Positions 33,461 to 44,190 of a DNA stretch of 64,000 nt are shown here, in pieces; the first letter of the stretch is position 1; every line of letters starts with the position of its first letter. Source of the DNA: Cryobacterium algoricola. GTDB lineage: Bacteria; Actinomycetota; Actinomycetes; Actinomycetales; Microbacteriaceae. The stretch is taken from NCBI RefSeq assembly GCF_004402485.1, contig NZ_SOFG01000004.1:372001-436000 (forward strand). The letters are read 5' to 3'. The translations under genes and the position numbers were made by a program. The notes under the pieces were generated by a model. The model made no database searches and was not told the DNA's origin. It saw nothing but the letters and a program-made list of their open reading frames with translations.

Positions 33461-34830
33461 TCGCGGGCGGCCGCGAGGGACAGTGCCTCCCCGACGAGGG
33501 TGATCGAACCGGTGACGATCACTCCGCGGCGCGGGGCGTCCGCGGCCCAGGTCCTGGCGGCGTCGAGCGCGTCTGCGACGTCGTCGAAGCGGCTGACGGC
33601 ATCCTCGTTCGTTCCGGCGGCGACGATGTCGGCGAGGTCGTCGACGGGGATGGCCCGGTCGGACTGGGACTGGGTGACGTGGAACCGGGTGACGACGGGG
33701 GCGAGCGCCGCGACGATGCCCGCGGCGTCCTTGTCGGCGAGGATTCCGATCACGGCGACGACCTCATCGAAGTGGAAGTAGGTGCCGAGGGCCTCGGCCA
33801 GGGCGCCGGCCCCGTGCGGGTTGTGTGCGGCATCCACGAGCACGGTCGGTTCGACGCCGACGAGCTGCAGCCGGCCGGGCGAGGTCGCGGTCGCGAGCCC
33901 CTCCGCGAGGATGTCGTGGTCGAGCGGACGGGTGCCCGCGCCGAGGAAGGACTCGACGGCGGCGATCGCGACGGCCGCGTTGTGGGCCTGGTGGGTGCCG
34001 TACATCGGCAGGAACAGGTCGGTGTACGTCGCAGCGAGGCCGCGGACCGTGATGAGCTGCCCGCCGACGCCGACCTGGCTGTCGAGCAGGGCAAACTCCT
34101 CCCCCTCGCTCGCGAGGGTCGAGTCGGTCAGTTCGACGGCACGTTCCAGCTCGGCCTGCACGGTCTCGGCCTGCCGGGCGCTGACCACGGATGCCGCGGG
34201 CTTGATGATCCCGGCCTTGGTCCGGGCGATCTCCGCGACCGTGCCGCCGAGCCGTTTGGTGTGGTCGAGCGCGACCGGGGTGACGACGGCGACGAGGCCG
34301 TCTGCGACGTTGGTGGAATCCCACTCTCCGCCCATGCCGACCTCGATCACGGCGACGTCGACGGGTGCGTCGGCGAAACAGGCGAAGGCGAGCACGGTGA
34401 GCGCCTCGAAGAAGGTGAGCGGTTCTTCGTCCTTGGCACCGAGTTCGGCGTCGACGATCGCGAGGTACGGCTGGATGTCCTCCCAGTTCGCCGCGAGGTC
34501 CCGGTCGCTGATCGGTTCCCCGTCGATCACGATCCGTTCGTTGAGGCGCACCAGGTGCGGGCTCGTCATCATGCCGGTGCGCAGTCCGTATGCGCGCAGG
34601 ATGCTCTCGGTGATCCGGCTCGTGCTGGTCTTGCCGTTGGTGCCGGTGATGTGGATCACCGGGTACGTGGTCTGCGGGTCGCCGAGGAGCTCGACGACCC
34701 GACGGGTCGGGCCGAGGCGGGGGCGCGGGGCGGCTTCGCCGACCCGGTCGAGCAGGGCGGCGAAGACGGCCTCACCGGCGTCGCGGTACTCGTTGTCTTC
34801 TGGCAGGTTCTGGTCCATCGAATCAGACAT
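33445..34830 (-). CDS. folC: Folylpolyglutamate synthase / dihydrofolate synthase FolC
   Basis: A 461-residue Mur-ligase-family enzyme that adds glutamate to folates. Seen: the P-loop [63 protein letters not shown] and the C-terminal [16 protein letters not shown]. The start overlaps the ileS stop by 8 nt, and its stop lies within the DUF4233 gene, so folC, DUF4233 and ndk form one coupled series downstream of ileS. Confidence 0.97.
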   Translation of the reverse strand: MSDSMDQNLPEDNEYRDAGEAVFAALLDRVGEAAPRPRLGPTRRVVELLGDPQTTYPVIHITGTNGKTSTSRITESILRAYGLRTGMMTSPHLVRLNERIVIDGEPISDRDLAANWEDIQPYLAIVDAELGAKDEEPLTFFEALTVLAFACFADAPVDVAVIEVGMGGEWDSTNVADGLVAVVTPVALDHTKRLGGTVAEIARTKAGIIKPAASVVSARQAETVQAELERAVELTDSTLASEGEEFALLDSQVGVGGQLITVRGLAATYTDLFLPMYGTHQAHNAAVAIAAVESFLGAGTRPLDHDILAEGLATATSPGRLQLVGVEPTVLVDAAHNPHGAGALAEALGTYFHFDEVVAVIGILADKDAAGIVAALAPVVTRFHVTQSQSDRAIPVDDLADIVAAGTNEDAVSRFDDVADALDAARTWAADAPRRGVIVTGSITLVGEALSLAAAREWLKK

Positions 34831-37800
34831 TCACGATTCCGTTCTCTCGGGCGACGGCGACGAGCACCGGCCCGCGGTTGGCGTAGCGGCCGGCCTCGAA
34901 GCGCACGTAGTGCTCGACGGGCGCGCCGGCGAGCAGTTCGAGCCATTCTGAGGGCACGGCGCCCGTGAGGATGGCCGGGTCGACCTCGGTCGGGGCGTGC
35001 GCGGCGAAGCGCACGGTGAGCGTTTCCGCGGCCACGTCGACGCCCGGCGCGAGGCGCAGGGTGTCGAGGTCGGCCTGGTCAAAGAAGACGAGGTCGAGGC
35101 GGATCCGGTCGGCCACGAAGAATCCGGCCGACTTGCGGGTGTCCTGGACGGCGCGGATCAGGTCGCGGGCGAAGCCCTCTGCCTCGAGCTCCGGCGTGGT
35201 CACGGTGTCGAGCAGCACGAACCCGCCGCCCTGCAGCAGGGCGAGGGCGGGTCCGGTCTGCGTGACTCCCGCGGATGCCGCGTCGGTGTTCCCCGCTCCT
35301 GTGCCGGCCTCCAGCACGAGTTCGTATTCGCCGGCCTCGAGCGCGATGCCGCCGGCGGTCACGACGCCGTCCGTCTCGCTCCAGTCTCCGCTGCGCGCGG
35401 CCTTGATCGCGACCTGGACCTGCTTGCCGATCCGGGGCCCTGCGGCACGGGCGTTGACGGTGAGCCGGGAGGTGATGCCGTAGTCCGCAGCGCTGTCCTC
35501 GGCGAGCTCGACGAGGCTCACGCTCTTCACGTTGAGTTCGTCGCGCAGGATCGCCTCGAAGGGGGCGAGTGCCGCCGTTCCGCTCGTGACGACGGTGAGC
35601 TGCGCGAGCGGCAGCCGCACGCGCAGGCCGGCCTGCTTGCGCAGCGAGAGCACGGTGGAGCTGATCGTGCGGACCTGGTCCATCGCGGTGACGAGGCCGT
35701 GGTCCGACGGGAAGAGGTCGGCGTCCGGCCAGTCCGTCAGGTGCACGCTGCGGCCGGCGGTCAGTCCCTGCCAGATCCGCTCGGTGACGAGCGGGAGAAG
35801 CGGGGCGGCGACCCGGCACACGGTCTCGAGCACGGTGTACAGGGTGTCGAAGGCTTCCGTCGCGGTGCCGCCTGCGACCGCGCCGGTCCAGAACCGGTCA
35901 CGCGAGCGCCGCACGTACCAGTTGGTCAGCACGTCGGCGAAGTCGCGAAGCCGGGCGGTCGCCTGGGTCGAGTCGAGCGCCTCGAGGTCGCTCGTGACGT
36001 CGACGATGAGGTCGCGGGTCTTCGCGAGCAGGTACCGGTCGAGCACGTCGGTCGAGTCGGTGCGCCAGACGGCGTCGTAGCCGTTCTCCCCCGACGCGTT
36101 CGCGTAGAGCGAGAAGAAGTACCAGGTGCTCCAGAGCGGCAGCATCACCTGGCGGGTGGCCTCACGGATGCCCTCCTCCGTGACGATGAGGTTGCCGCCG
36201 CGCAGCACGGACGAGCTCATCAGGAACCAGCGCATCGCGTCGCTTCCGTCGCGGTCGAAGACCTCGAAGACGTCGGGGTAGTTGCGCAGCGACTTGGACA
36301 TCTTCTGGCCGTCGTTGCCGAGCACGATGCCGTGGCTCACGACGTTGGTGAATGCCGGCCGGTCGAAGAGGGCGGTCGAGAGCACGTGCAGCAGGTAGAA
36401 CCAGCCGCGGGTCTGGCCGATGTACTCGACGATGAAGTCCGCCGGGTTGTGGGTGTCGAACCAGTCGCGGTTCTCGAAGGGGTAGTGCACGGCCGCGAAG
36501 GGCATCGACCCGGAGTCGAACCAGACGTCGAGCACGTCGGTGATCCGGCGCATCGTGGATTTCCCTGTCGGGTCGTCCGGGTTCGGCCGGGTGAGCTCGT
36601 CGATGTACGGGCGGTGCAGGTCGCTCGGGCGCACCCCGAAGTCGGCCTCGAGCTCGTCGAGCGAGCCGTAGACATCCGTGCGGGGGTAGTTCGGGTCGTC
36701 GCTCTTCCAGACCGGGATCGGTGATCCCCAGTACCGGTTGCGGCTGATCGACCAGTCGCGGGCGTTGCCGATCCACTTGCCGAACTGGCCGTCCTTGACG
36801 TTCTCCGGCACCCAGGTGACGTCCTGGTTGAGTTCGACCATGCGGTCGCGGAACTCGGTGACGCGCACGAACCAGCTCGACACGGCCTTGTAGATCAGCG
36901 GGTTGCGGCAGCGCCAGCAGTGCGGGTAGGAGTGCTCGTAGCTGGCCTGGCGCAGCAGCCGGCCTTCCGCCTTGAGCATCTGGGTGAGCGGCTTGTTCGC
37001 GTCCGACCAGAGCAGGCCGGCGACCTCCGGCACGTCGGCGAGGAACTTGCCGCCCTCGTCGAGGGAGATGATCACGGGGATGCCGGCGGCCTCGCAGGCC
37101 TTCTGGTCTTCCTCGCCGTATGCGGGCGCCTGGTGCACGATGCCGGTTCCGTCCGCGGTCGTGACGTAGTCGGCGAGCAGGATCGTCCACGCCTTCTGGG
37201 TGTTCCAGACGGATGCGTCGGCGTAGTAGTCGAAGAGGCGGTCGTAGGCGACGCCCTCGAGTTCGCGCCCCGTGACCGTACGGGACACGGCAGCGGAGGC
37301 CTCCGCGGGCGTGTCGTAGCCGAGGTCCTTGGCGTAGTTGCCGACGAGGTCGATCGCGATCAGGTACTCGGCGCCGAGGACGGAGACGTCCACGCGGGCG
37401 GCGTCGCTGCCGGAGGCGGCCTCCTCGCGGAGCACGGTCGCGTCCGGGGTGCCGTTCGGGCCGGCCGGGACGACGGCGTAGACGATGTCCGGGCCGACGG
37501 CGAGGGCCAGGTTGGTCGGCAGGGTCCAGGGGGTCGTCGTCCAGGCGAGGGCGCGCACGGCGGTGAGGCCGAGGGCTTCGGCCTTCGTGCCGACGAGCGG
37601 GAACGTCACGGTGACGGTCTGGTCCTGGCGCATCTTGTAGACGTCCGCGTCCATGCCGAGCTCGTGGTTGGAGAGCGGAGTCTGGTCGCGCCAGCAGTAC
37701 GGCAGCACCCGGTAGCCCTCGTAGGCGAGGCCCTTGTCGTGCAGGGTCTTGAACGCCCAGATCACGGATTCCATGAAGGTGATGTCGAGGGTCTTGTAGT

Positions 37801-38311
37801 CGTTCTCGAAGTCGACCCAGCGGGCCTGGCGGTTGACGTACCGCTGCCAGTCGTCGGTGTACTTGAGCACGGAGTCGCGGGCGACCTTGTTGAAGGCCGC
37901 GATACCGAGCTTCTCGATGTCGGCCTTGTCGGTGATGCCGAGCTGCCGTTCGGCTTCGAGCTCTGCGGGGAGCCCGTGGGTGTCCCAGCCGAAGCGGCGG
38001 TGCACGAGCTTGCCGCGCATGGTCTGGAAGCGCGGGAACAGGTCCTTCGCGTAGCCGGTGAGCAGGTGGCCGTAGTGCGGCACGCCGTTCGCGAAGGGCG
38101 GGCCGTCGTAGAAGACCCATTCCTCGGCATCCGCCCGGTTGTCGATCGACGCCTGGAAGGTGCCGTCGGCCTTCCAGTATTCGAGCACCTCGGTCTCGAT
38201 CGCCGGGAAGTTCGGCGAGGGAACGATGGGAGCGGCTGCGGCGAGCGCGGCCTGATCGTGCGCTGCGGGCTGGGCGTCTGCTGCCGGGACGGGCGGGGCT
38301 TTGGGGTACAC
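34823..38311 (-). CDS. ileS: Isoleucyl-tRNA synthetase IleS
   Basis: A class I synthetase of 1162 residues, of the long archaeal/eukaryotic-like type. Signature 1 is [20 protein letters not shown] (HYGH for HIGH), and KMSKS is present as [10 protein letters not shown]. The editing domain and tRNA-binding C-terminal domain are present. Start: AGGAG lies directly before ATG 38317 and 6 nt before GTG 38311. The latter has the better spacing and is used; ATG 38317 would add two residues. It is controlled by the T-box just upstream. Confidence 0.96.
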   Translation of the reverse strand: MYPKAPPVPAADAQPAAHDQAALAAAAPIVPSPNFPAIETEVLEYWKADGTFQASIDNRADAEEWVFYDGPPFANGVPHYGHLLTGYAKDLFPRFQTMRGKLVHRRFGWDTHGLPAELEAERQLGITDKADIEKLGIAAFNKVARDSVLKYTDDWQRYVNRQARWVDFENDYKTLDITFMESVIWAFKTLHDKGLAYEGYRVLPYCWRDQTPLSNHELGMDADVYKMRQDQTVTVTFPLVGTKAEALGLTAVRALAWTTTPWTLPTNLALAVGPDIVYAVVPAGPNGTPDATVLREEAASGSDAARVDVSVLGAEYLIAIDLVGNYAKDLGYDTPAEASAAVSRTVTGRELEGVAYDRLFDYYADASVWNTQKAWTILLADYVTTADGTGIVHQAPAYGEEDQKACEAAGIPVIISLDEGGKFLADVPEVAGLLWSDANKPLTQMLKAEGRLLRQASYEHSYPHCWRCRNPLIYKAVSSWFVRVTEFRDRMVELNQDVTWVPENVKDGQFGKWIGNARDWSISRNRYWGSPIPVWKSDDPNYPRTDVYGSLDELEADFGVRPSDLHRPYIDELTRPNPDDPTGKSTMRRITDVLDVWFDSGSMPFAAVHYPFENRDWFDTHNPADFIVEYIGQTRGWFYLLHVLSTALFDRPAFTNVVSHGIVLGNDGQKMSKSLRNYPDVFEVFDRDGSDAMRWFLMSSSVLRGGNLIVTEEGIREATRQVMLPLWSTWYFFSLYANASGENGYDAVWRTDSTDVLDRYLLAKTRDLIVDVTSDLEALDSTQATARLRDFADVLTNWYVRRSRDRFWTGAVAGGTATEAFDTLYTVLETVCRVAAPLLPLVTERIWQGLTAGRSVHLTDWPDADLFPSDHGLVTAMDQVRTISSTVLSLRKQAGLRVRLPLAQLTVVTSGTAALAPFEAILRDELNVKSVSLVELAEDSAADYGITSRLTVNARAAGPRIGKQVQVAIKAARSGDWSETDGVVTAGGIALEAGEYELVLEAGTGAGNTDAASAGVTQTGPALALLQGGGFVLLDTVTTPELEAEGFARDLIRAVQDTRKSAGFFVADRIRLDLVFFDQADLDTLRLAPGVDVAAETLTVRFAAHAPTEVDPAILTGAVPSEWLELLAGAPVEHYVRFEAGRYANRGPVLVAVARENGIVNV

Positions 38312-38324
38312 GTGCATCTCCTGG

Positions 38325-38523
38325 ACAAAAGGGGCCGACAGGCCCTGTTCCACGAGGACGCCGGCTCCGGGAAGATTCGACGCGGTACCACCTCGCTTGC
38401 CGTCTTAAAGCTGTGACGACCGCTTGTTCAGAGGCTGTGACGGGCCCGACCCGTTCGGTTCTACCAGGGGTCCGCCTTGCGACGATTCCCGTTCTTCCGA
38501 AGACTCACCGGTGATGGCCGGAT
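38325..38523 (-). promoter_or_regulatory. T-box riboswitch (Ile) upstream of ileS
   Basis: The minus-strand leader carries the T-box core GAGGTGGTACCGCG (core 38381-38390) and, downstream, CGTCCTCGTGG as the pairing partner. At the 5' end a very short stem I (CCGG-CC-ATC-A-CCGG) holds an ATC isoleucine specifier at 38513-38515. A G/C-rich hairpin (GGGCCTGTCGGCCCC) lies next to the SD and no terminator with a U run is seen, so regulation is likely at translation initiation, as known for actinobacterial ileS T-boxes. A -10-like TAGAAT lies at 38542-38547. Confidence 0.85.
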
Positions 38524-38648
38524 CACTGTCATGCGAGCGTAATTCTATCCCGTCGGAGCACCGGGTGCGGGAATTTCGGGCCGGACCGTGATGTTTTACG
38601 ATGGGACCCGGTACGGCCCCGCCACGCCGAGAGAGATTCCTTCCCCCC

Positions 38649-40310
38649 ATGCCCCCTCTGGTTCACCACTCCCGCGCGCCGCGTTCGCTCGCCGTCGTCT
38701 CCGCCCTTGGCGCCATCGCCCTGATCCTGACCGGGTGTTCCGCGTCGCCACCGGCCGCGGAGAACACCGCTCCGGTCTCCGGCGGCACGCTCACCTATGC
38801 CTCGGGAGACGCCGAGCCGACGTGCCTCGACCCGCACGTCGGCGGCAACTACCCGCAGGCCCTCGTCGGCACGCAGTTCCTCGAATCGCTCGTCTCCCGC
38901 GACAGCGCGGGCACGATCATCCCGTGGCTCGCATCGAGCTGGACGCAGAGCGCCGATGGCCTCGCCTGGGACTTCACCCTGCGCGACACGGTGACCTTCA
39001 CCGACGGGACCCCCTTCGACGCGGCGGCCGTGCAGGCGAATCTCGCGCACGTCCAGGACCCGAAGACGGGCTCGTCGACCGGGTACCTCGCCGTGCGGAA
39101 GGTGGTGTCGACCACCGTGGTCTCCCCCACCGTCGTGCGCCTGACCCTGAGCGAACCCGACAGCGCCCTGCTCGAGTCGCTCAGCCAGCCGTGGCTCGCA
39201 ATGGAGTCTCCGAAGGCCCTCGCCCGCAGCCAGGACGAGAATTGCGCCGCCCCGGTCGGCACCGGCCCGTTCGAGGTCGCCTCCTGGGTCAAGCAGGATG
39301 CGATCACGCTCGTCAGGAACGACGCGTACAGCTCCCCTCCGGCCGATGCCGCGCACTCCGGGCCCGCCTACCTCGACTCGATCGTCTGGCGGTTCATCCC
39401 CGACTCCGCGTCGCGCTACGCCGCCCTGCAGTCGGGAGCCGTTGACGCGATCGACAACGCCCAGCCGGACACGATCGTGCAGGCGGAGAAGAGCGGCAGC
39501 ATCCGCCACCTCGACGCGCCCCGGCCGGGGGCGTCGAACCGGATCGAGCTTAACTCCAGCCGGGCCCCGTTCAACGACCCGCTCGTGCGCGAGGCGTTCA
39601 TCCGCGCCTCCGACGTCGACTCCGCCGTCTCGAGCCTGTTCCAGGGCACGGCGACCCGGTCGTTCTCCGCGCTCTCGAGCATCGAGCCGCTCGGGGTGTC
39701 CCGGCCGGACCTGTTCGGCTACGACCCGACGGCGGCCGGCACCCTGCTCGACTCGGCAGGCTGGACCGGCCGGGACTCAGCGGGGTACCGCACGAAGGAC
39801 GGCGTGCGCCTGTCCGTCGTGTTCCCGGTGAGCACCAACCAGTCGATCCCGGCGGAGCAGTCCCTGTTCGAGCAGGTGCAGGCGACCGCGAAGACCGTGG
39901 GCTTCGACGTCGTGCTCTCGCCGCTCGACCTGTCGGCCTGGTACACCGCCCTCGGCTCGAACGCCTACGACGCGGTGAGCGCGCCGTACACGAAGGTCGG
40001 CCCCGACGTGCTCCGTACCCTCTTCGACTCGGCCGGCATCGTGCCCGCGCCGAGCGGGTACTTCGCCAACCACGCCCAGGTGAATGACCCGGAGGTCGAC
40101 GCCTGGCTCACCGAGGCCTCCCAGACGGCGGATGCGACCCGGCGCGCCGCACTCTACGCGCAGGCCCAGAACCGTGTCCTCGAGGGCTTCTACGTTCTAC
40201 CGCTGTACGACCAGCAGAACCACTACCTGCTCTCCTCCGTCGTCTCCGGTACCCGGGCGATGCCGACGGTCTCGACGCCCACGTTCTACGACGCGTGGCT
40301 GAACCGGTAA
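38649..40310 (+). CDS. ABC transporter substrate-binding lipoprotein (SBP family 5)
   Basis: A 553-residue extracellular solute-binding protein of family 5 (peptide/opine/nickel type). It has a signal peptide with a lipobox ALILTGC, so it is lipid-anchored. Family signatures: GGTLTYASGDAEPTCLDPH, SWTQSADGLAWDFTLRDTVTFTDGTPFDAAAV, and the C-terminal YDQQNHYLLSSVVSG. The ATG at 38649 is used because it begins the signal peptide; a 16-residue longer frame starts at 38601. It is first in a four-gene importer operon and its stop overlaps the permease start. The substrate is probably an oligopeptide or similar. Confidence 0.94.
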   Translation: MPPLVHHSRAPRSLAVVSALGAIALILTGCSASPPAAENTAPVSGGTLTYASGDAEPTCLDPHVGGNYPQALVGTQFLESLVSRDSAGTIIPWLASSWTQSADGLAWDFTLRDTVTFTDGTPFDAAAVQANLAHVQDPKTGSSTGYLAVRKVVSTTVVSPTVVRLTLSEPDSALLESLSQPWLAMESPKALARSQDENCAAPVGTGPFEVASWVKQDAITLVRNDAYSSPPADAAHSGPAYLDSIVWRFIPDSASRYAALQSGAVDAIDNAQPDTIVQAEKSGSIRHLDAPRPGASNRIELNSSRAPFNDPLVREAFIRASDVDSAVSSLFQGTATRSFSALSSIEPLGVSRPDLFGYDPTAAGTLLDSAGWTGRDSAGYRTKDGVRLSVVFPVSTNQSIPAEQSLFEQVQATAKTVGFDVVLSPLDLSAWYTALGSNAYDAVSAPYTKVGPDVLRTLFDSAGIVPAPSGYFANHAQVNDPEVDAWLTEASQTADATRRAALYAQAQNRVLEGFYVLPLYDQQNHYLLSSVVSGTRAMPTVSTPTFYDAWLNR

Positions 40311-41299
40311 CGTCGACCCACCCGGCCGACCCGTCGCGGCCGGCCGTTCTCCGGCGAGCCCTGCCGCGGCGCGCCCTGCTGCGCGGCGCCGCCCGGATCG
40401 GCGGGGCCGTTCTCGTGCTCTGGCTTGTCGCGACCGTGACGTTCTTCGCGATGCGGCTCGTCCCCGGCGACCCGGCTGAGGCCGTGCTCGGCGGGCCGGG
40501 ATCGCAGACCTCGCCGGAGGCGCTCGCTGCGGTGCGCGCCCAGTACGGCCTCGACCAGCCGATCGTCACGCAGTACCTCGCCGAGCTCGGCCGCCTCGCC
40601 ACCGGCGACCTCGGCCGGTCATACGCCCTCCGCGTCCCGGTCGCGCCGCTCCTGCTCGGGCAACTCGGCGGTACCCTCCTCCTCGCCGTGCTCTCGCTGC
40701 TGCTGGCGTGGCTCTTCGCGATCGGCCTCGCCCTGTTCTCCACCCGTGCGGGGCGCTGGGGGCGGATGCTGGGCTCCGGACTCGAGATCGGTGCCGCCGC
40801 CCTGCCGCACTTCTGGCTCGCGAGCGCACTCATCGTGGTGTTCAGCAGCTGGCTCGGCCTGTTGCCGCCGGTGAGCACGCCCGGCCCGGCCGGCCTGGTG
40901 CTGCCCGTGCTCACCCTCGCCATCCCGCTCGCCGGTTTCCTCGGCCAGGTCATGCGCGAGTCGATGCTGACGGCGCTCGAGGCTCCGTTCGTCGTCTCCG
41001 CGCGGGCACGCGGGGAAAGCGAGGCGGGCATCCGCCGGGTGCACGTGCTGCGCCACGCGAGCCTGCCGGGGATCAGTCTCTCCGGGTGGGCGTTCGGGTC
41101 GCTGATCAGCGGGGCCGTCGTCGTCGAGACGATCTTCGCGAGGCCGGGCCTCGGCCGCACCCTGCTGAACGCCGTCACGGTGCGGGACGTTCCCGTCGTG
41201 ATCGGCGTCGTGCTGTTCGTCGCGGCCGCATACATCCTGATGACCCTCCTGACCGATCTCGCCCAGCGGATCGCAGACCCGAGGCTGCGGCGCGCATGA
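40295..41299 (+). CDS. ABC transporter permease (DppB/OppB type)
   Basis: A 334-residue inner-membrane permease with six TM helices. The N-terminal family block is TFFAMRLVPGDPAEAVLG, and the cytoplasmic coupling loop (EAA) is RESMLTALEAPFVVSARARGESEAGIRRVHVLRHA. The start GTG at 40295 overlaps the SBP gene by 16 nt, and the stop overlaps the next permease start (ATGA). Confidence 0.94.
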   Translation: MAEPVTSTHPADPSRPAVLRRALPRRALLRGAARIGGAVLVLWLVATVTFFAMRLVPGDPAEAVLGGPGSQTSPEALAAVRAQYGLDQPIVTQYLAELGRLATGDLGRSYALRVPVAPLLLGQLGGTLLLAVLSLLLAWLFAIGLALFSTRAGRWGRMLGSGLEIGAAALPHFWLASALIVVFSSWLGLLPPVSTPGPAGLVLPVLTLAIPLAGFLGQVMRESMLTALEAPFVVSARARGESEAGIRRVHVLRHASLPGISLSGWAFGSLISGAVVVETIFARPGLGRTLLNAVTVRDVPVVIGVVLFVAAAYILMTLLTDLAQRIADPRLRRA

Positions 41300-42168
41300 G
41301 CGACCTCGAGATCCAGGCCGGTCTCGCCGGGGCGGCGGCACGGCGCCGGTCCGGCAGAAGGATCGCCGGCCGGATCGGCGTCACCGAGGTCCTAGCCGCC
41401 GTCTTCGCGCTCTTCCTGCTCGTTGCCACCCTCGCCCCCGGTCTCGTGGCGCCGGGAGACCCGCTCGCGATCGACCCGCGTTCGGCGTTCCAGGCCCCCT
41501 CCTGGGCGCACTGGTTCGGCACCGACGAATCCGGGCGTGATGTCTACACCCGGGTCAGCCACGGCACCTTGAGCTCGCTCCAGATCGGGGTGGCGGCGAC
41601 CCTGATCGGCCTCGGGTTCGGGGCAGTGCTCGGCACCGTGGCCGGCATGCTCGGTTCGGTCGTCGACTTCACCGTGAACCGCCTGCTCGAGGTCATGTTC
41701 GCCTTCCCCGGCTTGTTGCTCGCCCTGCTGTTCATCATGGTCTTCGGGCCGGGGCCCGCGACGGCGACCCTCGCTGTCGGGCTCGCGACCGCGCCCGGCT
41801 ACGCCAGGATCATCCGGGCCCAGCTCGTCTCCGTGCGTTCCTCGGCCTTCGTCGAGGCCGCGACCGTTCTCGGTCGCAGCCGCGCCCGCATCCTCCTGCG
41901 GCACATCCTGCCCAACACCCTCGCGCCGCTTCTCGTGCTCGGCACCCTCGGTATCGGCCAGGCCATCATCTGGGCGGCGGCCCTCAGCTACCTCGGCCTC
42001 GGCGCCAAGCCGCCGGCCGCCGAATGGGGCGCGATGCTCTCTGCTGGCCGCACCTACCTGAGCACCGCCGTGTGGATGAGCTTCTTCCCCGGGCTCTTCG
42101 TTGTGCTCACCGCGATCTCCGCGACCGTCCTCGGGCGCGCCGTCGAACGACGACTGAGGCACGCATGA
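41296..42168 (+). CDS. ABC transporter permease (DppC/OppC type)
   Basis: A 290-residue permease with the family N-terminal DPLAIDPRSAFQAPSWAHWFGTDESGRDVYTRVSHGT and an EAA loop in SSAFVEAATVLGRSRARILLRHILPN. Start and stop overlap the neighbouring genes by 4 nt each, so it is translated as part of the operon with the DppB-like permease. Confidence 0.94.
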   Translation: MSDLEIQAGLAGAAARRRSGRRIAGRIGVTEVLAAVFALFLLVATLAPGLVAPGDPLAIDPRSAFQAPSWAHWFGTDESGRDVYTRVSHGTLSSLQIGVAATLIGLGFGAVLGTVAGMLGSVVDFTVNRLLEVMFAFPGLLLALLFIMVFGPGPATATLAVGLATAPGYARIIRAQLVSVRSSAFVEAATVLGRSRARILLRHILPNTLAPLLVLGTLGIGQAIIWAAALSYLGLGAKPPAAEWGAMLSAGRTYLSTAVWMSFFPGLFVVLTAISATVLGRAVERRLRHA

Positions 42169-43955
42169 GCGGGGCGCGCGTGACCGGCGGAGGCGGGACC
42201 GGTCCGATCCCGACCGGCACGGGCTCCACCGGCACGGACCCCGGGACCCTCTCCGGCACCGTCCCCCGAGCGGATGCCGCGAAGCCCCGCCGCGGACCCG
42301 CCCTGCTGGTCCGCGGGTTGAGTGTGGGTTTCGGCGGCGTCCCCGGAACGAATCCCCTCATCGACGACGTATCCTTCGAGGTCGCTCCCGGGGAATGCCT
42401 CGCCATCGTCGGCGAATCCGGCTCGGGGAAGAGCCTCACCGCGCGCAGCCTGCTCGGTCTCGCCGGGGCCGGCTCGTGGCTGCACGCCGACGAGCTGAGC
42501 CTCGGCGGGGCATCCGTGCTCGGTCTCGGCGAGGCAGGCTGGCGGCGCAGGCGAGGCCGCGATGTCGGACTCGTGCTGCAGGACGCGCTCGTCTCGCTCG
42601 ACCCGCTGCGGCCGATCGGGCGCGAAATCGGCGACGCCTTGCGCCTGCACACGTCTTTGTCGGCAGGCGCCCGGGCACGGCGGGTGCTCGAGCTCCTCGC
42701 CGAGGTCGGGCTTCCCGACGGCGAGCTGCGGGCCGGCCAGCGTTCCGGGCAGCTCTCCGGCGGCCAGCGGCAACGCGCGCTGATCGCCGCCGCGATCGCC
42801 CTGCGCCCGCCGCTGCTGATCGCGGACGAGCCGACGACGGCTCTCGACGTGACCGTGCAGGCGCGGATCCTCGACCTGTTCGAGGAACTGCTGCGGGCGG
42901 GGACGGCCCTCGTGCTGATCAGCCACGACCTTGCCGTCGTGAGCCGGATCGCCGACCGGGTCGCGGTGATGAGCGGTGGCCGGATCGTCGAAACGGGCGC
43001 GACCCGCGCACTCCTGGCCGACCCGCAGCACGCCGAGACGAAACGGATGATCGCCGCGGTCCCGGCGGGACGGCCCCGCGGGACCCGGCTCTCGGCGCAG
43101 GACCGCCCGCACCGGCCGGAACCCGAGATCGATCCCGCGGTCCTCACCGCGATCGTTTCCGGGTCCGTTCCGGCGACCGCCCCAACGTCCGTTTCGGCAG
43201 CCGCCGGCCGGGTCGTGCTCGAGGCATCCGGGCTCGTCAAGAGTTTCCGGATGCCCAACCGGAGCCGGCTGCTCGCCGTGAACGACGTCTCCTTCACGCT
43301 CGACCGCGGCACCACGCTCGGCATCGTCGGCGAGTCCGGTTCGGGCAAGACGACGCTCGCCCGGCTGCTGCTCGCGCTCGAGCCCCCGGACGCCGGCGAG
43401 GTCCGTGTGCTCGGCGAAGCCTGGAGCGGGGTCCCCGAGCGCGCCAGACGCCCCAGGCGTGCGGCACTCGGCGCCGTCTACCAGGATGCGCTCGCCTCCT
43501 TCGACCCGCGACTCACCGCCGGCGCCATCCTCCGGGACGTCGTCGGCTCCGCTGATCAGTCGGTCGAACTCCTCGATCGGGTCGGACTCGCCGCTTCCGT
43601 GCTCGGCCGGCGACCGCTCGAACTCTCCGGCGGCCAACGGCAGCGACTCGGCATCGCACGCGCCCTCGCGAACCGCCCGCAGATCCTGATCTGCGACGAA
43701 CCGGTGTCCGCGCTCGACATGACCGTGCAGGCCCAGGTGCTCGACCTCCTCGACGAACTGCAGCGCGACCTCGGCCTGAGCCTCGTCTTCATCTCGCACG
43801 ACCTCGGCGTCGTGCAGCACGTCAGCGACCGGATCGTCGTCATCGAGAACGGATCGGTCGTCGAATCGGGCGGGACCGGGCCGGTCTTCGCCGCGCCGGC
43901 GCATCCGTACACCCGCCGTCTCCTCGACGCCGTGCCGCGCCTGCCCACCCCCTGA
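42165..43955 (+). CDS. Fused double ABC ATPase (DppD-DppF type)
   Basis: A 596-residue protein with two complete ATPase halves. The first has Walker A GESGSGKSLTARSL, signature QLSGGQRQRALIA and Walker B LLIADEPTTALD. The second has GESGSGKTTLARLL, ELSGGQRQRLGIA and ILICDEPVSALD. The linker around residues 305-350 is Pro/Ala-rich. The fusion replaces the separate DppD and DppF ATPases of E. coli. The first 45 residues are a low-complexity Gly/Thr/Pro leader. Start ATG 42165 overlaps the DppC-like stop. Confidence 0.95.
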   Translation: MSGARVTGGGGTGPIPTGTGSTGTDPGTLSGTVPRADAAKPRRGPALLVRGLSVGFGGVPGTNPLIDDVSFEVAPGECLAIVGESGSGKSLTARSLLGLAGAGSWLHADELSLGGASVLGLGEAGWRRRRGRDVGLVLQDALVSLDPLRPIGREIGDALRLHTSLSAGARARRVLELLAEVGLPDGELRAGQRSGQLSGGQRQRALIAAAIALRPPLLIADEPTTALDVTVQARILDLFEELLRAGTALVLISHDLAVVSRIADRVAVMSGGRIVETGATRALLADPQHAETKRMIAAVPAGRPRGTRLSAQDRPHRPEPEIDPAVLTAIVSGSVPATAPTSVSAAAGRVVLEASGLVKSFRMPNRSRLLAVNDVSFTLDRGTTLGIVGESGSGKTTLARLLLALEPPDAGEVRVLGEAWSGVPERARRPRRAALGAVYQDALASFDPRLTAGAILRDVVGSADQSVELLDRVGLAASVLGRRPLELSGGQRQRLGIARALANRPQILICDEPVSALDMTVQAQVLDLLDELQRDLGLSLVFISHDLGVVQHVSDRIVVIENGSVVESGGTGPVFAAPAHPYTRRLLDAVPRLPTP

Positions 43956-43962
43956 CCCCACC

Positions 43963-44061
43963 TGTTCCGAATTCAGGAGTTCAGACCCCCGGTGCCTGCC
44001 GCTGCCCGGAATTCCGGGGGTGCGACCTCGCACAACAGCAGCAACTCCTGAATTCGGCACA
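43963..44061. repeat. Palindromic repeat element, copy 1
   Basis: Terminal inverted repeats CCGAATTCAGGAGTT (43967-43981) and its exact complement (44043-44057), extended by TGT/ACA to 19 bp with one mismatch. An inner hairpin CCCCCGG/CCGGGGG lies at 43986-43992 and 44014-44020. It sits between the ABC ATPase gene and valS. A related element is at 53122-53228. Confidence 0.75.
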
Positions 44062-44190
44062 CCCCACGTACCGGTGGCGGGGCGGGACCCCCCGAATCGC
44101 CGGTGAACGGGGCATCGGGTAGGTTGGGAAAGGCCAATATTCAGGCACCTCACCGCAGACACGGTGCCGCAGACAGTAAATCGGAGAAAC

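Noticed and set aside
38601-38648. Longer start for the ABC lipoprotein at 38601
   Set aside because: It would put a charged, Pro-rich extension before the signal peptide.
44062-44190. T-box upstream of valS
   Set aside because: No TGGTACCGCG-like core or specifier stem was found there.
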